DNA from: Dichotomicrobium sp964540795
Lineage (GTDB): Bacteria; Pseudomonadota; Alphaproteobacteria; Rhizobiales; Rhodomicrobiaceae
NCBI GenBank assembly: GCA_964540795.1
Contig: CAZINX010000004.1
Coordinates: forward strand, 123,005-187,004
Reading direction: 5' to 3'
DNA length: 64,000 nucleotides
Part shown: positions 9,890 to 18,016 of the stretch, in pieces
Layout of the letters: every line of letters starts with the position of its first letter
How positions within the stretch are numbered: the first letter of the stretch is position 1
Notes under the pieces: model-generated
Told to the model about the DNA's origin: nothing
The model's database searches: none
The model's input: the letters and a program-made list of their open reading frames with translations, nothing else
Program-made: the position numbers and the translations under genes

Positions 9890-10107
9890 GGATGATCGCT
9901 CTACATTTCAGAAATGGGGATGACGGGCGACGCACTGTCCTGTTTTGTTTTGCAAATTTCCGGGACGGCGACAAGCGGTCCGAAGGATCGCGCGGCATGC
10001 GCCGTAGCGGCGTGAAACGCTGGCCAACCAGACCGATACCCGTTATACACCAACCCAACACGTTCGCGCGCGGGGCGGCTCGCGCGCAGGATTTCAGGAG
10101 AACGACA

Positions 10108-10293
10108 ATGGCAGTCCCAAAACGCAAAGTTTCGCGCATGAAGCGCGGCAACCGGCGCGCGCACGACTCGCTCAAGCAGCCGACCTATGTCGAGGACAAG
10201 GACACGGGCGAGCTGCGCCGGCCGCACCATATAGACCTCAAGACCGGCATGTATCGCGGCCGCCAGGTGCTTGAGCCGAAGGAAGAATACTGA
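10108..10293 (+). CDS. rpmF: 50S ribosomal protein L32
   Basis: A 61-residue protein starting MAVPKRKVSRMKRGNRRAHD, the L32 signature, with the alphaproteobacterial ending HIDLKTGMYRGRQVL and an acidic tail EPKEEY. The ATG at 10108 is preceded by CAGGAG; the longer in-frame open stretch upstream (from 9892) is not L32-like and is non-coding leader. The zinc-binding cysteines of some L32 proteins are absent, as usual in this group. A small membrane-protein gene follows 32 bp downstream. Confidence 0.97.
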   Translation: MAVPKRKVSRMKRGNRRAHDSLKQPTYVEDKDTGELRRPHHIDLKTGMYRGRQVLEPKEEY

Positions 10294-10325
10294 TTGCCGA
10301 GCGCAATCGTCGAACGGAGAGCATC

Positions 10326-10820
10326 ATGCTCGCGGCAGTACCCTGGATTGCGGTCGCGCTGATCGTCTATGACATCGCCGTGTTCGGCTTTGCCGGCCCC
10401 GGCGTGGCGGGCGCGCAGGCGACGATGCAGACCGAGATCGTGACAATCCCGCTCATGTCGGGCGCGCGCTGGTCGCTGGGCGTGGGCGATGCGATCGTGC
10501 TGCTGACCTTGGTGTTCCTGTTCGTCGAGTTGATGAAGGCGGCGCGACGGCGCGGCATTTCACTCACCGATCAGGCGCTTTCGACGATCATTCTGATTAT
10601 CTGCGTGATCCAGTTTCTGATGGTCGAGAAAGCGGCGACGTCGGTTTTCCTGGTCATCACCGTCGCAGCCCTCATCGACGTTATCGCCGGCTTCTTCATC
10701 GCGCTGCGCCCGTCGCGGCGAACCTCGCCGCCAAAGGCGCGCGCATCGCAGGAGGCGACATCCTGGCCGTCCGAGACGGCCGCGCAAGGTTCCCAACTTG
10801 GTCAGGGCTCCCACGGCTAA
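10326..10820 (+). CDS. Conserved small membrane protein, function unknown
   Basis: A 164-residue protein with four hydrophobic segments (about residues 5-25, 56-73, 88-105 and 109-127) and a hydrophilic Ser/Ala/Gln-rich C-terminal tail of about 35 residues. The ATG follows GGAGAG. I do not recognise a characterised family. The gene is 32 bp after rpmF, and its 3' end overlaps the proposed start of the next gene by 23 bp, so it is probably cotranscribed with both. Confidence 0.75.
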   Translation: MLAAVPWIAVALIVYDIAVFGFAGPGVAGAQATMQTEIVTIPLMSGARWSLGVGDAIVLLTLVFLFVELMKAARRRGISLTDQALSTIILIICVIQFLMVEKAATSVFLVITVAALIDVIAGFFIALRPSRRTSPPKARASQEATSWPSETAAQGSQLGQGSHG

Positions 10821-11826
10821 CAAACCCGCCGATCCAGCGCCGGACACCCACGCGGCGACCGAGGCGCCGTCCGTCGAGATCGGCCTGAGCGCCGCGATCA
10901 TCTGCGTGCATGAGGGAGAGCCGCAGATCCTCGTCGTGCGCAACGAGGACGAGCTGGACGCGCTGCCCTCCGGTCCGTTCAATCCGCTCGCTCACCGCAC
11001 GCTGGAGATTGGCCTGCGCTCCTGGGTGGCGGAGCAGACCGGCCTGCAGCTCGGCTATGTCGAACAGCTCTACACCTTCGGCGATCGCGGCCGGCGCGCG
11101 CGCTACGGCGACACCGGCCCCCATGTCATGTCGATCGGGTATCTGGCGCTCACGCGCGCGCAAACCCTGACTTGCGGCGGCGGCGCAGTCTGGCGGCCGT
11201 GGTACGACTATTTCCCCTGGGAAGACCGCCGCGGCGCAACGCCCGCCATACTCGATGCTCTGGCCCCGCTGCTTGAACGCTGGGCCAGCCGCCCGCCAGC
11301 GCCGGGCGAGCCCGCGCGTCCGCTGCGCCGTTGCGACCGGCTAAACATCTGCTTCGGCCTGGGCGATGGCGCGTGGGACGAGGAAAAGGCGCTTGAGCGC
11401 TACGAACTGCTGTACGAGGCGGGGCTTGTGGCCGAGGCGCTGCATGACGGGCGCGCGGCGGCCCGGGCCTGGAACAACCCTGTGCGCCCCGGACGCCCGA
11501 TGCGCTATGACCACCGCCGCATTCTCGCCACCGCGATGAGCCGCCTGCGTGGCAAGATCAAATACCGGCCGGTGATCTTCGAGCTGCTGCCGGAGCGGTT
11601 CACCCTCTCGACCTTTCAGTGCACGGTTGAGGCCATCCTCGGCAGCCGCCTCCACAAGCAGAATTTCCGCCGCCTGGTCGCCAATGCCGGGCTGGTGGAG
11701 CCGGCCGGCGGCGTCGAACCGGCCACGGGCGGGCGGCCCGCGCAGCTTTACCGCTTCCGCCGCGAGGTGCTGTTGGAGCGCCCCGCGCCCGGCGTGCGCG
11801 TCAATCCGGCGCGCGGCGGGAACTGA
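10798..11826 (+). CDS. NrtR-like regulator (degenerate Nudix domain plus winged helix)
   Basis: A 342-residue protein with a Nudix-like N-terminal domain (IGLSAAIICVHEGEPQILVV, residues 28-47) and a C-terminal winged-helix-like region FELLPERFTLSTFQCTVEAILGSRLHKQNFRRLV. This architecture is that of NrtR repressors of NAD metabolism, in which the Nudix domain senses ADP-ribose or a related ligand. The Nudix box is degraded: SWVAEQTGL (75-83) stands where REUxEExGU is expected, so hydrolase activity is unlikely. The TTG start is preceded by AAGG and overlaps the upstream gene. No NAD-biosynthesis genes are adjacent, so the regulon is unknown. Confidence 0.7.
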   Translation: MVRAPTANKPADPAPDTHAATEAPSVEIGLSAAIICVHEGEPQILVVRNEDELDALPSGPFNPLAHRTLEIGLRSWVAEQTGLQLGYVEQLYTFGDRGRRARYGDTGPHVMSIGYLALTRAQTLTCGGGAVWRPWYDYFPWEDRRGATPAILDALAPLLERWASRPPAPGEPARPLRRCDRLNICFGLGDGAWDEEKALERYELLYEAGLVAEALHDGRAAARAWNNPVRPGRPMRYDHRRILATAMSRLRGKIKYRPVIFELLPERFTLSTFQCTVEAILGSRLHKQNFRRLVANAGLVEPAGGVEPATGGRPAQLYRFRREVLLERPAPGVRVNPARGGN

Positions 11827-11934
11827 GGCGGGGGCGCTCGCGTTCCGTCAACGATTGTCCGGCATCCTCTGGCCAGCGCAAAATGACGGACTTCAGGTGA
11901 GTACAGACCCATCAAGACAGGAAGGGAGATCGGA

Positions 11935-12435
11935 ATGAAAGGCGAAGGCGTCGTTCTCGAACACTTGCAGAAGGCCCTGACAATGGAGTTTACCGCAGCC
12001 CACCAGTACATGCTGCATTCGCATGTGCTGAAGGACTGGGGTCTGGAAGGGCTTGCTGAAAAGATGACCGAGGAAATGGAGGAAGAGCAGGGTCACGCCA
12101 ACATGCTGATGGAGCGGATGCTGTTCCTTGAGGGCGACCCGGACATGACCTCGATGAACAAGGTCAACCGCGCGCAGACGCTGCGCGACATGTTCGAGGC
12201 GGATCTGCGCGACGAGCACGAGGCGCGCCGGTTCTACACCCAGGCCGCGCAGGCATGTCAGGAGGCCGGCGACCTTGTCAGCCGCGACCTGTTCACCGAT
12301 CTGGTTCACGATGAGGAAGGCCACATCGAATGGCTGGAGACCCAGCTGAGCCTTCTCGACCGGCTTGGCGAGCAGGCTTACACGGCAATGCAGGTTCGCA
12401 AGTCCGCGGCGGAAGAAGACGAGGACGACGACTAA
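11935..12435 (+). CDS. bfr: Bacterioferritin-family ferritin, haem-ligand Met missing
   Basis: A 166-residue four-helix ferritin that oxidises and stores iron. All six ferroxidase ligands are present at the E. coli bacterioferritin positions: Glu18, Glu51, His54, Glu94, Glu127 and His130. Position 52, the methionine that axially binds the inter-subunit haem, is glutamine (EEQGHANML). The protein may therefore be haem-free or form mixed shells with a Met52-bearing paralogue. The C-terminus carries an acidic EEDEDDD tail. AGGAAGGGAG precedes the ATG. No Bfd gene is nearby. Confidence 0.93.
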   Translation: MKGEGVVLEHLQKALTMEFTAAHQYMLHSHVLKDWGLEGLAEKMTEEMEEEQGHANMLMERMLFLEGDPDMTSMNKVNRAQTLRDMFEADLRDEHEARRFYTQAAQACQEAGDLVSRDLFTDLVHDEEGHIEWLETQLSLLDRLGEQAYTAMQVRKSAAEEDEDDD

Positions 12436-12777
12436 ACGGGCCGCTCGCCGCGCGCCGTCATCCCGAGGCCCTCGGGCGCGCGGCTCTCCAACTGCATGAT
12501 TTGAGACGGGGCGTCCGGTTGCCTCCACTGGCGCGGCCCCCTGTCTCGCAGCGCGTCAGACGCGACGATCGCTTTCCCGCCTTTACCCGAACGGCGCTCT
12601 GCCTGACGCAGCGGGCGACGGCTGCGTTTTCCTGCTTACGGCTGTTGCGCGTTACGCATGTCAGCCGCGCGCCGGGCGCGCCTGCACGGCCTGTCAAACT
12701 GCAAACTCTCGCTTGACAGCCGCGCGTTTAACGTCTGAATGCCTCGCGCGCGCTCTGCCCTCTAGCAGGTTTGATCC
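12436..12777. other. 342-bp intergenic region
   Basis: The left part holds a perfect hairpin CCCGAG-GCC-CTCGGG at 12462-12476 within TCATCCCGAGG, of the same GC-rich repeat style seen elsewhere in the window, but without a T-run. The remainder has no recognisable gene or RNA. The right end carries a possible promoter for the AEC transporter. Confidence 0.5.
12712..12740 (+). promoter_or_regulatory. Candidate promoter of the AEC transporter gene
   Basis: CTTGAC at 12712-12717 matches the alphaproteobacterial sigma-70 -35 element; CTGAAT at 12735-12740, 17 bp later, is a moderate -10 (four of six to CTATAT). It ends 37 bp before the TTG start. Confidence 0.35.
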
Positions 12778-13704
12778 TTGGCGATATTCATCGACATTCT
12801 GACGGGCATCACCCTGCCTGTTCTCGTGCTGGTTGCGCTGGGCTGGTATGCCCAGCGGCGGCTGGCATTCGATCTCGACACGCTGTCGCGGCTCATGGTG
12901 AACGTCATCCTGCCGACGGCGCTCATTCACTTTCTGACATCGGCGGAAATCCCGCTCATCGAGATCTGGCCGACCGCCTGGTTCGTGCTGCTGCAGTTTG
13001 CGGCGCACTACCTGATGGGCTACCTGCTGGGGCTGGCGCTCGGCCAGAGCGCGGATACGCGGCACCTGTTCGGCTGGCTGATCGCGTTTCCCAACAGCGG
13101 GAATTATGGGCTGCCGCTGATCGCGCTGACCTTTCCGTCCGACTTCCTGCTGCACCAGACCATCGCCGTCAGCGCGCACATGGTGCTGGTCTCGACCGCG
13201 GGCATCTGGCTGATGGCGCGCGGGCGACCGGATGGACCCAGCGCGACAAAGCTTCTGTTCGGCTCGCCCGTTCTGCCCGCCGTGGCGGCCGGACTGGCGC
13301 TGAAGGGTTTCGAGGTCAGTCTGCCGGTCGCAATCGCGACGCCGCTGGAACTGATGGGCGATGCGTTCACGCCGCTGGCGCTGTTTCTGCTTGGCGCGCA
13401 GCTGACGACCGTGACAACCGAGACCGCACGCGGACCGCTGGCGAGCACGGCGGCCATCAAGCTGCTCGCCGCGCCGGCGGTGACCTGGGCACTGGCGGTG
13501 GCCACGGGGTTTTCCGATGCGATGGTGGCGTTCTTCGTCGTGGGCACGGCGACGCCGACCGGCATCATGCTGGCGATCTTCGCGGCGCAGTACCGCGCCC
13601 AGCCACAGTTCGTCTCCGCGATCGTGTTCTTCACGACCGTGCTCAGCGCGCTCACGGTCACGGGCTGGATTTTCGCAATGCGCCTCGTCGGGCTGATGCC
13701 GTGA
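12778..13704 (+). CDS. AEC family transporter
   Basis: A 308-residue membrane protein of the auxin efflux carrier superfamily with about ten hydrophobic segments in two inverted halves. Recognisable parts are GITLPVLVLVALGWYAQRRL at the N-terminus, VNVILPTALIHFL, and GWLIAFPNSGNYGLPL, which matches the conserved NxGNxGLP motif. Bacterial members move malate, malonate or other anions, but substrate cannot be inferred. The TTG start begins directly with the first membrane helix. The gene is probably transcribed alone; the glutathione transferase begins 75 bp downstream. Confidence 0.9.
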   Translation: MAIFIDILTGITLPVLVLVALGWYAQRRLAFDLDTLSRLMVNVILPTALIHFLTSAEIPLIEIWPTAWFVLLQFAAHYLMGYLLGLALGQSADTRHLFGWLIAFPNSGNYGLPLIALTFPSDFLLHQTIAVSAHMVLVSTAGIWLMARGRPDGPSATKLLFGSPVLPAVAAGLALKGFEVSLPVAIATPLELMGDAFTPLALFLLGAQLTTVTTETARGPLASTAAIKLLAAPAVTWALAVATGFSDAMVAFFVVGTATPTGIMLAIFAAQYRAQPQFVSAIVFFTTVLSALTVTGWIFAMRLVGLMP

Positions 13705-13779
13705 GCCTGGTAGCCGCTGGCCATCGCGCCCGCGCCCGTGCCATAACCTCGGCAAACGGACGCAGTCAGAGGAAGCTAC

Positions 13780-14409
13780 ATGATCGACCTTTACACCTGG
13801 GCGACGCCGAACGGGCGCAAGGTCTCCATCGCGCTGGAAGAGATGGGGCTGGACTACAACGTCATCCCGATCAACATCGGCAAGGACGAGCAGTTTTCAC
13901 CGGAGTTCCTTGCCGTCAGCCCGAACAACAAGATACCGGCGATCCGCGACCACGACACCGGACTGGCGCTGATGGAATCAGGCGCGATCCTGATGTATCT
14001 GGCGGAGAAGACCGGGCAGTTCTGGCCGCAGCACTTCGAGGGCAAATGGCGCACGATCGAATGGCTGATGTGGCAGATGGGCGGGCCGGGTCCGTTCCTC
14101 GGGCAGGTCCATCACTTCGTCAAGTTCAACCCCGGTGTCAGCGAATACGCCGAACAGCGCTATCTCACGGAAGGTAAGCGGCTTTACGGCGTGCTCGACC
14201 GGCGGCTTGCGGATCGCGAATTCGTCGCCGATGTCTACACGATCGCGGACATGGCGATTTTCCCGTGGATCGCGCGTTTCGACTATCAGACCATTGATCT
14301 GGACGATTATCCGAACGTCAAGCGGTGGTACCTGACAATCGCGGGGCGTCCGGCGGTCAAGCGCGGCTATGCCGTGCCGAACCCGGAATCCGAAGTGCCG
14401 ATGCCCTGA
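13780..14409 (+). CDS. Glutathione transferase, YghU/YfcG-like
   Basis: A 209-residue GST. The thioredoxin-fold N-terminal half starts MIDLYTWATPNGRKVSIALEE; TPNGRKV occupies the active-site loop of Nu-class enzymes (YfcG, YghU), which use a Thr/Asn environment and act as glutathione-dependent disulfide or peroxide reductases. SPNNKIPAI and LMESGAILMYLAEK (glutathione-binding ESGAI) follow, and the C-terminal helical domain contains FVADVYTIADMAIFPWIARF. It precedes a DapA-like aldolase by 15 bp. Confidence 0.9.
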   Translation: MIDLYTWATPNGRKVSIALEEMGLDYNVIPINIGKDEQFSPEFLAVSPNNKIPAIRDHDTGLALMESGAILMYLAEKTGQFWPQHFEGKWRTIEWLMWQMGGPGPFLGQVHHFVKFNPGVSEYAEQRYLTEGKRLYGVLDRRLADREFVADVYTIADMAIFPWIARFDYQTIDLDDYPNVKRWYLTIAGRPAVKRGYAVPNPESEVPMP

Positions 14410-14424
14410 CCCCAAGGATCGAAT

Positions 14425-15336
14425 ATGGCCAATAACGACCAGATGAGCGGCGTGCTTGCGCCGGTGCTGACGCCCTTCAAGGAGGACGGCGCGATCGACG
14501 AGGAGCGGTTCTACGAGCACGCGCACTGGCTGGTCTCGAACGGCTGCGACGCGCTCGCGCCCTTCGGCACGACGAGCGAGGCGACATCGCTGGGCCAGAC
14601 CGAGCGTAAGCAACTCCTGCGCGGGCTGATCGACAGCGGGATTTCGCCGGACGACCTGATGCCGGGGACGGGAATGTGCTCCTTGCCGGACACGGTGACG
14701 CTGACGCGCCAGGCCGATGAACTGGACTGCCGCGGCGTGCTGCTGCTGCCGCCATTCTATTACAAGAATGCCAGCGACGAGGGCCTGTTCCGTTATGTCG
14801 CCGAGCTGATCGAGCGAATGGACAGCAAGACGCTGCACATCTACCTCTACCACATCCCGCCCGTCGCGCATGTCGGCTGGTCGGTCGAACTCGTGAAGCG
14901 GCTGGCCGATGAATTCCCGGAAACGGTGGTGGGCCTCAAGGACTCCTCCGGCGACTGGTCCTATTCCAAGGCGGTGCTGGAATCTGTGCCGGGGTTCGCG
15001 GTGTTCTCTGGCAGCGAGGATTTCCTGCTGGAGAACCGACGCGCGGGCGGTGCGGGCACCATCACGGCGATGGCCAACATCAACGCCCCGATGATCGCCG
15101 AGCTTTACGACAAGTGGGAGGAGCCGGAGGCCGAAGAGCTACAGGCTCAGATTTCGAAGATCCGCGCGGTGATCCGCGAGGCCGGCACCATCCCTGCGCT
15201 CAAGGCCGTGCTAGCGCATTATCGCGAGGCACCATCGATGCGCACGGTGCGTCCGCCACTGCAGCCCCTGGATGAGGCGACCGCGACCAAGCTGATCAGC
15301 GATTTGGAAGCCGCCGGGTTCACTCCAAACTTCTGA
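14425..15336 (+). CDS. Dihydrodipicolinate synthase family aldolase/lyase
   Basis: A 303-residue DapA-superfamily TIM barrel forming a Schiff base with a 2-oxo acid. The substrate-binding Thr-Thr is in FGTTSEATSL (GTT 48-50), the catalytic tyrosine is Tyr142 in IYLYHIPP, and the Schiff-base lysine is Lys172 in VGLKDSSGD. The sequence looks divergent from true DapA, and no lysine genes are adjacent, so it more likely acts on another 2-oxo acid such as a keto-deoxy sugar acid. It is coupled to the upstream GST by a 15-bp gap holding AAGGA. Confidence 0.88.
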   Translation: MANNDQMSGVLAPVLTPFKEDGAIDEERFYEHAHWLVSNGCDALAPFGTTSEATSLGQTERKQLLRGLIDSGISPDDLMPGTGMCSLPDTVTLTRQADELDCRGVLLLPPFYYKNASDEGLFRYVAELIERMDSKTLHIYLYHIPPVAHVGWSVELVKRLADEFPETVVGLKDSSGDWSYSKAVLESVPGFAVFSGSEDFLLENRRAGGAGTITAMANINAPMIAELYDKWEEPEAEELQAQISKIRAVIREAGTIPALKAVLAHYREAPSMRTVRPPLQPLDEATATKLISDLEAAGFTPNF

Positions 15337-15366
15337 CCGAGTTCCTATCGATCGGATTGCCGTCAT

Positions 15367-15410
15367 GCCCGTGCTTGCCTGTCCTCGGGCGTAACCCGAG
15401 GAACACGGGC
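15367..15410. repeat. Nested intergenic hairpin
   Basis: Outer arms GCCCGTG/CACGGGC enclose inner arms CCTCGGG/CCCGAGG, making a two-part GC-rich hairpin just downstream of the aldolase and convergent methyltransferase genes. There is no T-tract; it resembles the dispersed GC-rich palindromes elsewhere in the window. Confidence 0.55.
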
Positions 15411-15445
15411 ATCCATTACCGCCGATTTGTTAGACTCCGACATGG

Positions 15446-15468
15446 GTTGCCGGGTCAAGCCCGGCAAC
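15446..15468. repeat. Perfect 9-bp hairpin GTTGCCGGG-TCAAG-CCCGGCAAC
   Basis: A perfect 9-bp stem with a 5-base loop, 36 bp right of the previous hairpin and 33 bp left of the convergent methyltransferase stop. It is likely part of a repeat element and could serve as a terminator for either gene, although it lacks a T-run. Confidence 0.55.
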
Positions 15469-15500
15469 GACGTAAGTGCATCCGGTTTGGTCAGAAACGA

Positions 15501-16418
15501 TCAACGTTTGGACTGTCCCGGATTGGCCTTGACGCCGCCGCTTTGTTCCTTGGTGCCCAGTGCGTCTGCGAGACGCGCGGCGGCAGAGCCGGGACGCAGC
15601 GGCTTCTGCTGGCTTTCATGCGGCGCCCAGCCGGTCAGCGTGATGATCTCGAAGGTCGCCGTAACGCGCCCATCCTGCGTCCCGTAGTGCTCCGCGTAAA
15701 TCTCCGCTGCGCGCATCAGCACGTCGCGGCGCAGCGGCCGGCTTGAGCGCTCGCGTAGCGCGTTCGACGCGCCCATGCCGCGCAGTTCTTCCATCAGGGC
15801 GAACGGGGTCGCGTAGCTCACCTCCACGACATCGGTGTCGCTTACTGGCAGATTGAAGCCGGCGCGCTGCAAAAGCCCGCCAAAATCGCGGACATCGGCC
15901 ATCGGCGCGACGCGGGGCGCGGCACCTCCCGTGATCTCGGTCTCGGCGGTCATCAGCGCGGCCCGCAGTTCCTGCAGCGTCGCCCCACCGAGCAGCGCGG
16001 CGAGAAATAGCCCATCCGGCTTGAGCGCACGGCGGATTTGTACCAGCGTGCCCGGCAGGTCGTTTGCGAATTGCAGCGCCAGCGCTGAGACGACCAGATC
16101 GAGCCGCTCCCCGCCGAACGGCAGCATTTCCATATCGGCGCGCAGGCGCGGCTGCGGGCACTGACGCAGCAGGCCCGCGCTTTCCTCCACGCTGATCACG
16201 GTACCGGCGCTCGGCGCCGCGGCGAGCGCCTGCGACAGCACGCCATGATGCGCGCCGAGGTTCACCGCGACCGGAAAATCGCGCTGGATGCCCCGAAGCC
16301 GCTCGACGATATCCTCGGCCGCACGCTGGAGCAGGAAGTCATACGCCCCGATGCGCTGCGCCGCGCGGTCCCGCTGGCGTACAAGCATCTTGCGGTCGAA
16401 GAGTTCCGGGCTGGTCAT
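15501..16418 (-). CDS. SAM-dependent methyltransferase (BioC/NDUFAF5-like)
   Basis: About 305 residues with a Rossmann methyltransferase core: VAVNLGAHHGVLSQAL stands for motif I, MEMLPFGGERLDLVVSALALQFANDLPGTL for motifs II-III, and IRRALKPDGLFLAALLGG for the post-core. The N-terminal MTSPELFDRKMLVRQRDRAA matches the BioC-like proteins whose mitochondrial relative NDUFAF5 acts on complex I. ATG 16418 is chosen because the 22 upstream codons do not look conserved and run into the promoter space of comF. It is divergent from comF, as in other Hyphomicrobiales. The substrate is unknown. Confidence 0.85.
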   Translation of the reverse strand: MTSPELFDRKMLVRQRDRAAQRIGAYDFLLQRAAEDIVERLRGIQRDFPVAVNLGAHHGVLSQALAAAPSAGTVISVEESAGLLRQCPQPRLRADMEMLPFGGERLDLVVSALALQFANDLPGTLVQIRRALKPDGLFLAALLGGATLQELRAALMTAETEITGGAAPRVAPMADVRDFGGLLQRAGFNLPVSDTDVVEVSYATPFALMEELRGMGASNALRERSSRPLRRDVLMRAAEIYAEHYGTQDGRVTATFEIITLTGWAPHESQQKPLRPGSAAARLADALGTKEQSGGVKANPGQSKR

Positions 16419-16459
16419 GGGTGCTGGGCCTGCTATAGTCCGAGCGTTTCGCGTGAGGG

Positions 16460-17251
16460 GTGATTGTCTTGGCGCTTCCGTCACATAATGAGCACACGCT
16501 TGGCCTCCGTGACTGGGCCGCCGCCGGCCTGCGCTATCTGGGCGATCTTGTCCTGCCGCCCGTCTGCATCGCCTGCCACGATCCGCTGGACCGGCACAAC
16601 GCCCTCTGCCCGCGCTGCTGGAGCGGCCTTCGCTTCATCCGACCGCCGCTGTGCGACCGGCTCGGCATCCCGCTGCCCTATGATGCCGGAGATCAGCCGG
16701 TTTCGTCCATGGCGCTGCGGCACCCGCCGCTTTACGACCGCGCGCGGGCCGCGCTGGCCTTCGAAGGCGTTGCGCGCGATCTCATCCATGCGTTTAAATA
16801 CGCCGACCGGCACGAGGCGGTTCCGCTGTTCACGCGCTGGATGAGCGATGCGGGCCGCACGTTGCTTGCCGAGGCGGACGTGATCGCGCCGGTGCCGCTG
16901 CATCCGTGGCGGCTCTTGCGCCGGCGCTTCAACCAGTCGGCGGTGCTGGCCGGGCGGCTGGCGCGGGCGCATGACAAGCCGCTGATGCTCGGGCTACAGC
17001 GCGTGCGTCATACGAAGCAGCAGGTCGGCCTGGCTTTCGGCGAGCGGCGCGCCAATGTCGCAGGCGCGTTCCGCGTCTCGCTGAAACGCGCGGCTGCGCT
17101 GGCGGACAAGCGCGTCCTGCTCGTTGACGATGTGATCACGACCGGCGCGACTGTCGAGGCCTGCGCGCTCGCACTCAAGGAGGCTGGAGCAAAAGGGGTG
17201 GATGTCCTCGCTGCCGCGCGCGTTACCGATCCAGAGCGGCCCACCGCCTAG
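16460..17251 (+). CDS. comF: ComF family phosphoribosyltransferase-like protein
   Basis: A 263-residue ComF/amidophosphoribosyltransferase-like protein. A zinc finger is formed by Cys36, Cys39, Cys50 and Cys53 (CIAC...CPRC), followed by the double-zinc-ribbon motif region and a PRPP-binding loop VLLVDDVITTGAT near residues 221-233. In naturally competent bacteria ComF supports DNA uptake and recombination; in alphaproteobacteria its role is unproven. GTG 16460 is used; a TTG three codons later is possible. A terminator overlaps the stop codon. Confidence 0.92.
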   Translation: MIVLALPSHNEHTLGLRDWAAAGLRYLGDLVLPPVCIACHDPLDRHNALCPRCWSGLRFIRPPLCDRLGIPLPYDAGDQPVSSMALRHPPLYDRARAALAFEGVARDLIHAFKYADRHEAVPLFTRWMSDAGRTLLAEADVIAPVPLHPWRLLRRRFNQSAVLAGRLARAHDKPLMLGLQRVRHTKQQVGLAFGERRANVAGAFRVSLKRAAALADKRVLLVDDVITTGATVEACALALKEAGAKGVDVLAAARVTDPERPTA

Positions 17252-17264
17252 CGCGGCGGTTTTT
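17243..17264 (+). terminator. Rho-independent terminator of comF
   Basis: ACCGCC-TAGCGC-GGCGGT followed by TTTT: a 6-bp stem, 6-base loop and short T-run. The stem starts inside the last comF codons and the loop includes the stop. Confidence 0.6.
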
Positions 17265-17335
17265 CCCGAAAATTGATCCAGCGCATTGCGCGCCGGCTTG
17301 CAATTCGCGTCCGGCAAGCCCAAACTCAGGGCAGA

Positions 17336-17350
17336 TTATAAACGTTCTAA
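17336..17350. promoter_or_regulatory. Candidate iron-control element (Irr box) before nfuA
   Basis: TTATAA-ACG-TTCTAA differs by one base from the ICE palindrome TTAGAA-N3-TTCTAA bound by Irr in Hyphomicrobiales. It lies 44 bp before the nfuA ATG in otherwise GC-rich DNA. Irr control of an Fe-S carrier gene would be sensible, but no irr gene is in the window and binding is inferred. Confidence 0.5.
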
Positions 17351-17394
17351 TTCAGCCGGCATGTTGCCGGCGTTCGCTAACTCCGAGGTGCACC

Positions 17395-17961
17395 ATGTTC
17401 ATCCAGACCGAAGCGACACCGAATCCGGCGACGCTCAAGTTCATTCCGGGCCGCGAGGTGCTCCCCTCCGGCACGCGCGACTTCCGCGATCCGTCCGAGG
17501 CGGCCGAAGCTTCCCCGCTCGCCGCGCGCCTGTTCGACGTTGACGGCGTCGAGGCCGTTTTCCTCGCGACCGACTTCATCTCGGTCAGCAAGCGCGACAG
17601 CGAGGACTGGCAGCATCTGCGTCCGGCCGTGCTCGGCGCGATCATGGAGCACTTCATGTCCGACGCGCCGGTCGTCACGGATATCGAGGAAGACCCGGCC
17701 ACCGGCGAGCAGAACTATGCCGAGGAAGACGCGGACACGGTCAACACCATCAAGGAGCTGCTGGACACCCGCGTGCGCCCGGCCGTGGCCCAGGATGGCG
17801 GCGATATCACCTTCCACGCTTATCGCGACGGCGTCGTCTACCTGCATATGCGCGGCGCCTGCGCCGGCTGCCCGTCCTCCACGGCGACGCTCCAGCAGGG
17901 CATCGAGAACCTGCTGCGCCATTTTGTCCCCGAGGTTCAAGCCGTTCGCCCCGTGATGTAA
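17395..17961 (+). CDS. nfuA: NfuA/NifU-domain Fe-S cluster carrier
   Basis: A 188-residue Fe-S scaffold/carrier. The N-terminal Nfu_N domain starts MFIQTEATPNPATLKFIPG, typical of alphaproteobacterial and mitochondrial NFU1, and the C-terminal NifU domain has ELLDTRVRPAVAQDGGDITF and GACAGCPSSTATL, with the cluster cysteines at 156 and 159. It hands 4Fe-4S clusters to apo-enzymes; MiaB, encoded 6 kb downstream, is one possible client. A candidate Irr box lies upstream. Confidence 0.95.
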   Translation: MFIQTEATPNPATLKFIPGREVLPSGTRDFRDPSEAAEASPLAARLFDVDGVEAVFLATDFISVSKRDSEDWQHLRPAVLGAIMEHFMSDAPVVTDIEEDPATGEQNYAEEDADTVNTIKELLDTRVRPAVAQDGGDITFHAYRDGVVYLHMRGACAGCPSSTATLQQGIENLLRHFVPEVQAVRPVM

Positions 17962-18016
17962 GCCGGCCGCGCCGGTAAACTCGACGCGGATCACACGCAA
18001 GGAGAACGGGGAAACC

